DNA from: Methanomicrobiales archaeon
GTDB lineage: Archaea > Halobacteriota > Methanomicrobia > Methanomicrobiales > Methanospirillaceae
Assembly (NCBI GenBank): GCA_025360805.1
Contig: JANYBK010000175.1
Span: forward strand, 1-40,427
Direction: 5' to 3'
Length of the DNA: 40,427 nt
The notes under the pieces are model-generated. The model was given only the letters and a program-made list of their open reading frames with translations. It was not told the origin of the DNA and searched no databases. Shown piece after piece: positions 1-9,300 of this stretch (position 1 is the first letter of the stretch; each line of letters begins with the position of its first letter). Position numbers and translations under genes: made by a program.

Positions 1-315
1 AGGAACAAGAATCTGATCTTGAGAATAGGTGAGGATCTTTGACTGTATTTCCAGAAGTGAGTCCAGGTCCAGCTTGGACAAATGGTATCTGACTGACGTT
101 TCACAAGGGATTTTTTCTACAACTTTGTTGATGGAATGTACCGAGAGTTTGGTTGCCGACATCCCAACGAGTGACTGGATTATCGTCTTTTGTTTCAGGG
201 TTCCGTTGATGGAAATGGTGAGGTTCCGGTTTATTGCGTCTACTGCAATTTCGGAACAATCTTCTGCTCGTATCTCATCCTTTATTCGGCGGGCAATTTG
301 CCGTTGTTTGACCAT
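1..315 (-). CDS. ISH3-like transposase, N-terminal part (runs off left edge)
   Basis: Reading the minus strand from the ATG at 313-315 gives 105 open codons to the window edge (starts MVKQRQIARRIKDEIR). The ORF track missed it because no stop lies inside the window. The stretch CETSVRYHLSKLDLDSL resembles the N-terminal region of ISH3-family transposases of haloarchaea and methanogens; that match is from memory. The catalytic DDE core would lie outside the window. An in-frame stop lies a short way upstream of the chosen ATG, so the start is well bounded, although no strong ribosome site is seen. The family call is moderate; an intact reading frame is what the sequence shows. It would place a mobile element at the edge of the surface-glycan locus. 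Confidence 0.55.
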   Translation of the reverse strand, partial: MVKQRQIARRIKDEIRAEDCSEIAVDAINRNLTISINGTLKQKTIIQSLVGMSATKLSVHSINKVVEKIPCETSVRYHLSKLDLDSLLEIQSKILTYSQDQILVP

Positions 316-352
316 ATTCGGCGCCCGCTGCCCTCTTAAAGCTACCGGTTTG

Positions 353-370
353 TTTTAGCCCGAGCTAAAA
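353..370. repeat. Perfect 7-bp-stem hairpin just upstream of the transposase gene
   Basis: TTTTAGC and GCTAAAA are separated by a four-base CCGA loop, 38 bases upstream of the transposase start. It may lie in the insertion-sequence end or stop read-through into the element. The other IS end is outside the window, so the element boundary cannot be fixed. Confidence 0.4.
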
Positions 371-780
371 ATTAGTGAAGTACTGGGATCAGAAACCCCA
401 GAATATTCCCGATAACAATTCGATTGGTTTGTGTTCCTGTTCACACATCTTCGTAGGCGTTTTATGAAAAATATTAGATATTAAAAAAATATTGTTTAAA
501 CTTAATCAAGTAATTGTAATTGGAGTAGAAACCAAACCGTTTCGTTTCTAAAAAGGGGGATTTCCTCTTTGTAGATATGGATTGAATGTAGATGTTTTGG
601 GATGGATGTCTGCTCAGGTCCGGGCAGAAAGAAAAATGGTTTGTTTCAGGGTAATAGACGACCATATTTCGTTATGTATAAATACACGTAACACAAAACT
701 GAAAGAAGTGCGGAAAGACCAAGATGTTCGTCATTAAGCGAATCGTGTCTGGATGCCATCAAAATTAAAAGGGTTGTTTT
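371..780. other. Intergenic region between the transposase and the TIG-repeat gene
   Basis: About 410 bases without a convincing gene. The only long ORF (474-665, minus) is AT-rich and low in complexity with no recognisable motif. The right part holds the promoter of the downstream secreted protein; the left part probably contains the insertion-sequence terminus. Confidence 0.5.
675..684 (+). promoter_or_regulatory. Candidate TATA box for the TIG-repeat gene
   Basis: TGTATAAATA lies about 100 bases before the start codon at 781. Transcription would begin around 705, leaving a leader of about 75 bases. It is inferred from the A/T signature only. Confidence 0.4.
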
Positions 781-3700
781 ATGACTATTAAGAAATCGCT
801 AATCACAACGGATTGGAGAGCAAAAGGATTGAAGGCTAATCCGGGAACACGCTCTTTCAGGGCATGCTTCCTGCTTCTTATCCTGATGATGGTGTGTGTT
901 GCAGCTGTATCTGCAGCGTTAATCACCGGCATCTCACCAACTTCCGGTTCCCAATATGGTAACACCATAGTAACCATCACTGGGACTTTTACAGGAACGC
1001 CAACGGTAAATTTTTCCGCCAGTACTTATGATGCTACTGACAGCAAAGCGGGTACAGTGACGGCTTATTCCACTACTTCAATCACAGTGAAGACTCCGCC
1101 CCATGCACTCGGATTAGTCAACGTGTTTGTAAGCGATGACACGGGCATTACTGCTTCTAATGGTGCATTCACCTATACAGGTAATTTCCCGACGTTAGTC
1201 GGATTTAACACTAGCGCGAACACTACCCCCTCGGCCGGTTCCGCTCCAACTATGACCGAAACTTATTGGCCTGGTTTTGATGCAGTTCATAATGTTGAAA
1301 TGAAATACATCAAAGTTGCCGGGGGTTCCCTTATAAACCTAAGTGGGTCCTACTTAACAGCCCCGTATTATGTAACGTATACCGGGAATGGTCAAACCGT
1401 ACAAAACGCAACAACTGACTTTGTTGATGTTACGAAAGATAATGGTGGGACTGACTTCAACCTCACAATGAAAACCCCGGCCCATAGCGCAGGAACAGTT
1501 ACCGTCACCCTCTATACAGCCAATGGTTCTGTATCCAGAGGGAACTTAACCTATGTAGCTGTCCCAGTCATAACCGCTGTTTCGCCAGCATATGGCTCAA
1601 CTTTTGGCACTGGTACGATTACCATCTCAGGGACAGGAGACTTTGGATCAACGACTTCAGTATTCTTTAACAAGACGCAAGTTACTACCTTCCTTACGAA
1701 AAATGGAACTGCGGTCACACTGACTCTCCCAGCTCAACCTATATCGGGACCCTGTGTCGTTAATATCACCACAGTCGGTGGCGATTCGGCAATCACCGCG
1801 GGTCTATTCACTATTTATGATCCTCCGGCAATTGACACTGTTAGTAACCCCAGTGGTGCCTACGCCACATCACCGTTTAACATCTCGGTTCTCGGCGGTA
1901 CTACGGTAAACATTTACGGGAAAAACTTTACCGCAGCAAGCATGGTTGGAGCAACGGTAAAATTCAATGGAACAGCTGCTACCAGTGTAACGCGTGTCAG
2001 TGATACACAGATCACAGCGGTCGCTCCGGCTTGGCCATTCATGACAGTGAACACATTATGGCAAACCGCGCCTTTCATTAATATCCAAAACGCTTCGGTT
2101 AATGTTACTACATTAGGTGGGATCTCAAAGGACAACTTCGGCAATATCACCTATGATATACTAAAGCCGAACATCACCAGCATCTCGCCGACTAGCGGCT
2201 CGACAGGTGGCGGCGTCGTATTAACTATCACCGGGAAAAACCTTAGCTACGCAAGATTGGTATCCTTCAATCCTGTGACAGCGGGTAACCCGGTACTTTA
2301 CAACACAAGTGCTGGTGGTGTTACGGTTGTCAGTGACACTCAGATCACGTGTATAATCCCCAGTTCCACTCTAATTGGAGACTATAGAGTCAACGTGACC
2401 ACTCCGGCCGGGGTTTTATTCACCTCTTCCGATGTAAAGACATTCACCTATACCGCAATTGCTCCGGTCATCACAACGGTCTCGCCGAATTACGGCCCGG
2501 ACTTTGGCGGTCAATGGGTAAACATCACAGGGTCAGGCTTCTCCGGAACCACAGCGACCGGAGTAATCTTTAACGGTCAGGCGGGTAATAGTGCGTATGT
2601 ATTCAACGATACTTCGCTCACTGTGAATACCCCGGCATATCCGAAGGGAATTTCTTTCATCACAATCAACGCCGCCGGTGGCAGCATTACTAAACAGGCT
2701 GCATACACCTTTGCAGGACAACCGCAGATCACCAGTCTCTCACCGGTATCCGGATCGATTGCCGGTGGCAACACCATAACCATCAATGGGAGAAACCTTA
2801 CCGGTGCGAGTGTAGTAACATTTAACTTCACAAGGGCAACTGGTGTGACTGTTATCAACGATGGTCAGATCACAGCGATCCTCCCGGCAGCGAACCAAAG
2901 TGCAACCGGATCTGTTAACGTCAACGTGACCACCTACCTGACTAGCTCATCTGTAGAGGGGACGGGTGCCTTTAACTATGGATCCGCTCCGACCTTAACC
3001 AGCATCTCGCCGGTAAGCGGTTCGATTTCCGGTGGTACTTTAGTAACCCTCTTTGGGGCAAACCTTGCCAACGCGACATCAGTAACATTTGGTGGCCTAC
3101 CTGGAACCAATTTCACGCGTTTCGATGCAGCAACACAAGTCACCGTGAACACCCCGGCAACAACTACACCCGGAGTAGTTTATCCACTCATCTTAACACC
3201 CTCCGGCAGTGTAACTAACTCATCCGTAAGTTACACCTACTATGGAAGCCCGGTCATTACAAGCATCTCCCCGTCAAGCGGTCCGTTAGCCGGTGGCAAC
3301 TTAGTCACCATCACCGGAACCAGCTTTGTCGGAGCGAGCCAGGTAACCTTTGATGGTACACAGGCAACCAATTTCACGTATGTCGACTCGACAAAGATAA
3401 CAGCGAACGCCCCGGCCCATGCAGCTGGAGCTGTTACCGTTCTCATAGCCGCAACTGGTGGCACTGGGACAGGGACATACACCTATGCAGCAACTCCGAC
3501 CTCAACGGTAGGCGTATTCCGCAATGGAGCTGTCTACCTTGCAGGCACCAACACCAATGGTGGAGCACCAGTCAATGCCTTTAGCTATGGTATGACTGGC
3601 GATAAACCGGTAGTTGGACAATGGACCTCTACCCAAACTGCAAAAACCATCGGTGTCTTCCGTGGTAGCAGTGGTATGTTCTACCTCCGGAACACCAACA

Positions 3701-4179
3701 ATAATGGTGTAGCAGACACGAAGTTTAACTTCGGTCAGGCTAACGATGTACCGGTATCCGGTCACTGGTCAGGCGCTGGCATTGACACCGTGGGTGTCTT
3801 CCGCACTGGCACATTCTTCCTCGCAGGCAGCAATGTCAATGGTGGAGGAACGGTTAATGCCTTCAACTATGGTATGTCAACTGATGTACCAGTAGCAGGC
3901 GACTGGACCGGAAATGGAGCGACTGAAGTTGGTATCTTCCGCAATGGTCTGTGGGCTCTCGCTTCCAGCAACGTTGCTGGTGGTGGAACGCCAACCTACT
4001 TCACCTTCGGTCAGACTGGAGATGTACCAGTAACCGGAGACTGGAACGCAGATGGAGCAACTGAAGTTGGTGTCTTCCGCAATGGAATGATCTTCCAGGC
4101 AACACCAGCCGGAGCTCTCAGCGGTTACTTCAACTACGGTATGACCAGCGACTTACCAGTCGGTGGATACTTCGGTTGA
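781..4179 (+). CDS. Large secreted IPT/TIG-repeat protein with C-terminal five-unit FG-GAP-like module
   Basis: 1132 residues. A basic N-terminus is followed by a hydrophobic stretch around residues 29-45 (FLLLILMMVCVAAVSA), read as a signal peptide. About eight IPT/TIG-type Ig-like units follow, each opening with a line such as PVITSISPSSG or PQITSLSPVSGSIAGG and then an xITG motif. The last ~225 residues are five units of about 45 residues with the pattern VGVFRNG...FNYGM..DVPV.GDW, the last one short. The GDWNADGATEVG loops resemble the Ca-binding DxNxDG loops of FG-GAP/VCBS repeats. Many N-x-S/T sequons are present, so it is a plausible AglB substrate. There is no C-terminal membrane anchor or PGF-CTERM tail. 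I infer a wall-associated or adhesive surface protein. An alternative TTG start at 829, after GGAGA, cannot be excluded. Confidence 0.8.
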   Translation: MTIKKSLITTDWRAKGLKANPGTRSFRACFLLLILMMVCVAAVSAALITGISPTSGSQYGNTIVTITGTFTGTPTVNFSASTYDATDSKAGTVTAYSTTSITVKTPPHALGLVNVFVSDDTGITASNGAFTYTGNFPTLVGFNTSANTTPSAGSAPTMTETYWPGFDAVHNVEMKYIKVAGGSLINLSGSYLTAPYYVTYTGNGQTVQNATTDFVDVTKDNGGTDFNLTMKTPAHSAGTVTVTLYTANGSVSRGNLTYVAVPVITAVSPAYGSTFGTGTITISGTGDFGSTTSVFFNKTQVTTFLTKNGTAVTLTLPAQPISGPCVVNITTVGGDSAITAGLFTIYDPPAIDTVSNPSGAYATSPFNISVLGGTTVNIYGKNFTAASMVGATVKFNGTAATSVTRVSDTQITAVAPAWPFMTVNTLWQTAPFINIQNASVNVTTLGGISKDNFGNITYDILKPNITSISPTSGSTGGGVVLTITGKNLSYARLVSFNPVTAGNPVLYNTSAGGVTVVSDTQITCIIPSSTLIGDYRVNVTTPAGVLFTSSDVKTFTYTAIAPVITTVSPNYGPDFGGQWVNITGSGFSGTTATGVIFNGQAGNSAYVFNDTSLTVNTPAYPKGISFITINAAGGSITKQAAYTFAGQPQITSLSPVSGSIAGGNTITINGRNLTGASVVTFNFTRATGVTVINDGQITAILPAANQSATGSVNVNVTTYLTSSSVEGTGAFNYGSAPTLTSISPVSGSISGGTLVTLFGANLANATSVTFGGLPGTNFTRFDAATQVTVNTPATTTPGVVYPLILTPSGSVTNSSVSYTYYGSPVITSISPSSGPLAGGNLVTITGTSFVGASQVTFDGTQATNFTYVDSTKITANAPAHAAGAVTVLIAATGGTGTGTYTYAATPTSTVGVFRNGAVYLAGTNTNGGAPVNAFSYGMTGDKPVVGQWTSTQTAKTIGVFRGSSGMFYLRNTNNNGVADTKFNFGQANDVPVSGHWSGAGIDTVGVFRTGTFFLAGSNVNGGGTVNAFNYGMSTDVPVAGDWTGNGATEVGIFRNGLWALASSNVAGGGTPTYFTFGQTGDVPVTGDWNADGATEVGVFRNGMIFQATPAGALSGYFNYGMTSDLPVGGYFG
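3502..4176 (+). repeat. Five-unit FG-GAP-like repeat module, copy 1
   Basis: Encodes five ~45-residue units ending LPVGGYFG at the stop codon. The same module, in the same unit order, ends the protein at 30375-32540. The two copies share long exact DNA runs and lie in inverted orientation on either side of the glycan locus. Confidence 0.8.
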
Positions 4180-4200
4180 ACGTAAAGTAAGTAAGAAAAT

Positions 4201-4227
4201 GGGGAAAAATCCCCTAAACTTTTTTTT
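4201..4227 (+). terminator. Hairpin plus T-run terminator after the TIG-repeat gene
   Basis: GGGG-AAAAAT-CCCC is followed, after TAAAC, by a run of eight T, about 20 bases after the stop codon. Confidence 0.65.
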
Positions 4228-4445
4228 AAATCGCAAAATTCAAAGATTAAATTTTGATGTTTCCTCAAACGTCACAATTCGCAGTTTCGCCAGTCTTTTG
4301 ACGTTTCGGTTTTGTGATTGTATCTCGTTAGAATTGCAATAGCTATCTTCAGAAATTACCTTTCGATGTGATTCTTTGGGGTAAGATAATCCGATGGCAG
4401 TTTTACGTATTATGAAAAAAGTTACCCCGCTACCGGCACCGCGGA

Positions 4446-6377
4446 TTATATGCCGTCTTTTTTTATCTGGATAGAAACAACTCTTCGGAATGGGAACTCA
4501 GAATATTTTTGTTTCCCTCTCCAGAGATTATGCCCCTCGGCAGAGAGGAAATATGTTTCAACATCGTCTTTCAATTGATTTAGTGTTGTATCAAATCCGG
4601 GTAATAAATGATGTTCATTTAAAATCAATCGGATCTTTTCATCATGCTCTTTTGCACCGTTTCCCTGTATGACATGATCGACACAATGAATTGAAAAACC
4701 ATCGGGCTTTAAAATTCGTCGTACCCCATTAAAAACTTCAGGAATATTTTCATTGGGTATATGCTCTAAAACAGAAATTGAATATACGCAATCATATGAT
4801 CCCTCATCCAGCAGGTTTATGCCATCCTCAAAATAATTTTTAATAATTGTAATATGTGGATATTGTTTTTTAAAATATTCATATTCAACCGGACCATTCC
4901 CCGTCCCGTCGTATGGATCAATTATTGTTACGTCGTACCCGAGTTTATGTAAAAAATGTGCAACCTGGGGCTCTCCTGCACCAATCTCTATTAATTTTCC
5001 CCCAAATGGTATTGTAGCAATTATCTCTTTTACCATCCAGGGTCTCTGGACATTTTTTAAATCACCATTCGAATTACAGATATCCCTAAAAGTTTCGACA
5101 CTGTCACAAAAATCTCTTACAGTAGCATAACTCAAATTGTCTTTTGCATAATCCTTATATTTTCCATATAAATTGCTATGACGACTAAAAGCCTCTTTGT
5201 TTGGTACAATGTGACCTCGTATATCTTTGTAAAATGCTTCGAGTTTCTTTGTATTTTTTTCAATATCAAATTCCAGTTTAGCAAACTCCCGCCCCATGCA
5301 GGCAATACGTGTAGCCAGACCTTTATCATTCGCTAAAATCTTCACTTTTTCCATAATATCGATTGCATCCCCTTTGTCAAGAAGTAAAGCCTGTTCAGAA
5401 TTCTTTATAAATCGCCCTAAATTGGCATTCGGAAGAATTACTGGTTTACCCATGAAGAAAAATTCCGGTAATTTTGAAGGCAATCGATAGTCATTGAATC
5501 TGTCTGCTCTGCCCGGCTGTATTAAAAAATCAGAAATGCCCAACACAGAAGAGATCTTTTGATGAGAAACAAAACCCAGTTCAATTGAATATTGATGTGC
5601 CCAATCACTGTCATCGCCTAAAAAAGGAACAAAATCTCTTCCCGTGCGAATCAATTTTGCAGGTATCCCGTCACGGTTTAGTAACGCGACTGCCAGATAT
5701 AAACTTCGCACTTCTTTGGCATTTGAGGAATGCACATTTCCTGTGTAACATATTACAATATCCGTCTCCTCAATTCCAAGGTCATGTCGTAAATTTTTAT
5801 CAATTACATCCGCATGAAAACGTGAAGTATCGATTCCAGGCCATAACACCAGATATTTTTTATCTTTTGGGATAAAGTCAACGAGTGTATCCATAATGAC
5901 TGTTACCCCATCTGCAGCATTCAAAAATTCCCGGTAAAAGACAGGATGCGATGCGGTTTCCGGAACAATTTCATTTAATTTCTCGATAGATAATGATCTC
6001 AATTTGTCGATTGGAAGCGACAAAATATTTTCAAGAATTAATTCTTCATTATCTTCAAGATGAATAATTAACGTGCATTTAAGTTTTTTTAACAATTCCA
6101 TGCACTGTTTCCGAACAATCTCTCTCGGGGTCCATGCATGAATAATATCAGGCTCTTTGCCGTTTTTGAATAATTTTTTAAAATTCTGTAGCTCGGAGAA
6201 TTCTGCAGGAGTATACAATACTTCCCCACCGATCGCATCATATAATGAATTTTTATTGACAGGTACTGCAATACAACAATCGTTTCCTCTCCTGACTAAA
6301 TTATTCGCAAAATTATGGATTTGTATCGCGCTATTACTCGTAAAATCATGATAGGTGACAAATAAAATGTTTAACAT
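4446..6377 (-). CDS. GT4 glycosyltransferase fused to a class I SAM methyltransferase
   Basis: 643 residues. Residues 1 to about 390 read as a GT-B, GT4-type glycosyltransferase: an N-terminal MLNILFVTYHDF strand, the central VLWPGIDTSRF segment near 177-187, and a donor-side region at 283-320 (LIQPGRADRF, then KLPEFFFMGKPVILP). Residues ~440-570 are a Rossmann methyltransferase with motif I LIEIGAGEP (462-470), the acidic strand end IIDPYDG, and VYSISVLEHIP. The fusion suggests that a sugar is added and methylated, or that the glycan is capped, by one polypeptide. It is the last gene of the minus-strand polysaccharide run and overlaps the end of the 1359-residue gene by seven bases, so it is probably translationally coupled. 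The coding sequence is noticeably AT-rich compared with gmd or fcl. The sugar and acceptor are unknown. Confidence 0.8.
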   Translation of the reverse strand: MLNILFVTYHDFTSNSAIQIHNFANNLVRRGNDCCIAVPVNKNSLYDAIGGEVLYTPAEFSELQNFKKLFKNGKEPDIIHAWTPREIVRKQCMELLKKLKCTLIIHLEDNEELILENILSLPIDKLRSLSIEKLNEIVPETASHPVFYREFLNAADGVTVIMDTLVDFIPKDKKYLVLWPGIDTSRFHADVIDKNLRHDLGIEETDIVICYTGNVHSSNAKEVRSLYLAVALLNRDGIPAKLIRTGRDFVPFLGDDSDWAHQYSIELGFVSHQKISSVLGISDFLIQPGRADRFNDYRLPSKLPEFFFMGKPVILPNANLGRFIKNSEQALLLDKGDAIDIMEKVKILANDKGLATRIACMGREFAKLEFDIEKNTKKLEAFYKDIRGHIVPNKEAFSRHSNLYGKYKDYAKDNLSYATVRDFCDSVETFRDICNSNGDLKNVQRPWMVKEIIATIPFGGKLIEIGAGEPQVAHFLHKLGYDVTIIDPYDGTGNGPVEYEYFKKQYPHITIIKNYFEDGINLLDEGSYDCVYSISVLEHIPNENIPEVFNGVRRILKPDGFSIHCVDHVIQGNGAKEHDEKIRLILNEHHLLPGFDTTLNQLKDDVETYFLSAEGHNLWRGKQKYSEFPFRRVVSIQIKKDGI

Positions 6378-9300
6378 GGATTATCCCTTTTTTCCTTTAT
6401 CTTGTAGCCCGTGGAACCCAATCCGTAATTTGCCAGATCAAAATTGCAATTATAATACCGATCTCCTTTTTTGATCAGCTCTTCCCATTGATCCAATAAC
6501 AAATTTCTATCAACTAAATTATACTGGGTTATATCCCGTGTTGAACACTCGTAATGCGTGATAATTACCCGGGGATTAAAAATGATCCTATAGCCGTTTG
6601 AAATAAATTTCAAACATAAATCAACGTCCTGGTAAATAATCGAATAATGTTCGTTAAATCCGTAAAGTTCAAGAAATACCGATTTTTTAACCATCATACA
6701 CGCAGCGGTAATAGCGGAAACTTCTCTGGCGCAGAGTAACGATCCTGCATAACCGTCACAATCCATGGGGTAATCTCTCATAATATGGTCGGCAGTGCCG
6801 CGGAACCCAAGAACAACGCCTGCATGTTGTACGGTATTATTGGGAAATACCAATAGAGGTCCAACTGCGGCTACATCTGGTTGTTCAGCATAGTATAATA
6901 AAAAATCAATCCAGTTTTTTGATTGGATTTGCGTATCATTATTTAAAAAAACCAGGTATTCACCATTGGCATTTTTTGCACCAACGTTATTTATTTTCGA
7001 AAAATTAAATGGCTCATTAAACAAAATTTTTTTGCAGGGAAATGAATCAAGTATCCTTTTTGCGTCCTCATTTGTTGTATTATTATCCATAATAATTACT
7101 TCAAAATTAGGATAAGACGTAAGTTCGTAGATACTTTTTAGACAGCGTTCAATTAATTCCGGTTTATCCTTCGTCGGAATAATAATACTTACTAATGGAA
7201 AATCTGCTCGTGGCAGCGGGGTGATTAACACCCTGTGGGGAATATGTCCTGCCGATGCAATGGCGTTTAAGCTAAGTCTCTTTAAATGAGAATTTACGGC
7301 ATTTACTTGTTTTTCACTGATATTTCCTTTTGAATCGGAGCTCGATGCGATGCTCCCTTCAATCTTCCTCCAGTGATAGAGAAGTTTAGGGATATGATAG
7401 ATATTTTTTGTATTTTCAGATAATCGCAACATGAATTCATAATCCTGTACAAAATCAAATTTTTTATCCAGAAGGGAAATTTTTTCTGCAAGTGACCGTC
7501 TTACCGTAAGTAAATGCCCCACATACATAACACCCCTGAAATATTCAGGGGACCAGTCTGGCTTAAAAAACGGTTCGCACAAGTCACCATTTTCTGAAAG
7601 TTTATCTTCATCGCTGTAAATTATATCCGCATCCGGATGTTCATTTAAGAATTTTACCACTTCAAAAAGGGCATCTTTTGGAATTGCATCGTCATTATCC
7701 AGAAGTGTGATAAATTCCCCGGTTGCCATTTTTATTGCATTGTTGGTTGTTTCACTAATCCCGGAATTTTTTTCATTAAATTCGATCCGTATCCTGGGAT
7801 CAGAACCATAATAACTTTTTAAAGTATCAGAAACATGTGATTTTGTGCTGGCATCATCAACAAGACATAATTCCCAATTCTCATAAATTTGTTCCAGAAC
7901 GGAATCAATACAAAATTTCAGCCATTTCTCATCGACATTGTAAACTGGTGTGATAATCGAAAGTTTTGGCAGATAGGTGAATTGTGTGATCTTTTCACGG
8001 ATCTCCGGAATATTTTCCGATGTAAATTCGCAGCGCTCCGAGTAAACATCCGCTGGATTTTGACCACGGACTGTGGTTGTTACGCGGTTTTTAAAAATGT
8101 GGAAATATTTTTTCAGAGAAGACACGGTAGTATTTGTTTTGAATTCATTGTGCGTGTTTCTCACTTTATATCTATTAAAATAATTACGCATCCGGTTCAG
8201 CCCAAGTTCATAATATTTTCTTCTTTGTGTGTTTTCTGCAAGGATTCTTCCGACAATTTTGTAATGGAATTTCATTGTTAATTGCCATACAATGCTTGTT
8301 TCAATGCCCGCGATCTTTTGTTCCAGGGAAAGAATGTATGCTGACTTTTCCGCTAGTTGCGAATCTTTGGCAGATATTACCTGATCAAGTTCCTGGATAT
8401 GAGCCGTTCCTTCCAGAACCTGTGTATGCTCGTTCGCGAGTGCGGTTTCCAGGGATTGCACATTTTCAGTTAACCCATATATGTTTTCATTCAACCCATG
8501 GATTTGCTGAACCTTGTCTGTTATTGTGTGTTCCAGGGATTGTACCTGGGTTGCCATGACCGTGATTTGTTGTTCTTTAGAAGCGAGAGTCTGGTAGAGG
8601 TAATTAACGTGATTGTTAGTTTCCGTGATTTGTTGTTCTTTAGAAGCGAGAGTCTGGTAGAGGTAATTAACGTGATTGTTAATATCCGTGATTTGTTGTT
8701 CTTTAGACGCGAGAGTCTGGTTGATGTTAATTACCTGAGCCCTCATTTCATCAATCTGCTCATTAACGGAATACGGAGAGGGCGATCCAGGGAAATAGGT
8801 TTGCTCCTTTCCAGAAACGAACTCCTGAAAAAGTGCCTCGAACTGAAAATTTTCAGTTAACCGGTGTTCGGAATATTGTGGATATATGTCCTGAAGCATC
8901 TCAATGATAAATAAATTTTTATTTTTATTTTTGAAGAACGGACCGATTTTTTCGAAAATATGGTATACGTTTCGGAATAAGATCAAATCCGCAGGAAGCG
9001 GTTCTTTTGACAGCCACTTTTTATCAATAAAATTAAATGTATTTTCAGGACTAACGATAATATTCCAGAATGTATAATCAATTGCTTCCCCATTCACCAG
9101 AGGATAACCTTCAGGATCTGTTATCCCAAGGGAATACGTACGTAACAATTCAGCATGTAAATCTTTTAGGATCTGTTTTAAATTAGATTCCGGGGATTTC
9201 TTAAATACCGCAGAAAGGATGTCGGAGCTCAAGAGCCTGCCCAGAACTAGTTCGTTATCCTGTAATGCAAATTCAATCTTACCCTCATTCACAATCGGTG

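Noticed and set aside
474-665. 63-residue minus-strand ORF
   Set aside because: AT-rich, no motif, no ribosome site, overlaps the promoter of the TIG-repeat gene.
3502-3765. 87-residue minus-strand ORF (and similar ORFs opposite the repeat genes)
   Set aside because: Antisense shadows of the repeat module; the same shadow occurs at 30789-30980.
4268-4305. 8-bp inverted repeat AAACGTCA/TGACGTTT
   Set aside because: Long spacer, in a convergent intergenic region after a better terminator; could easily arise by chance.
8561-8749. CRISPR array
   Set aside because: Repeats are contiguous with no unique spacers and are in frame within a long coding sequence.
8498-8860. 120-residue plus-strand ORF with internal repeats
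   Set aside because: Antisense shadow of the coiled-coil tandem repeat; its repeats are explained by the 63-bp units.
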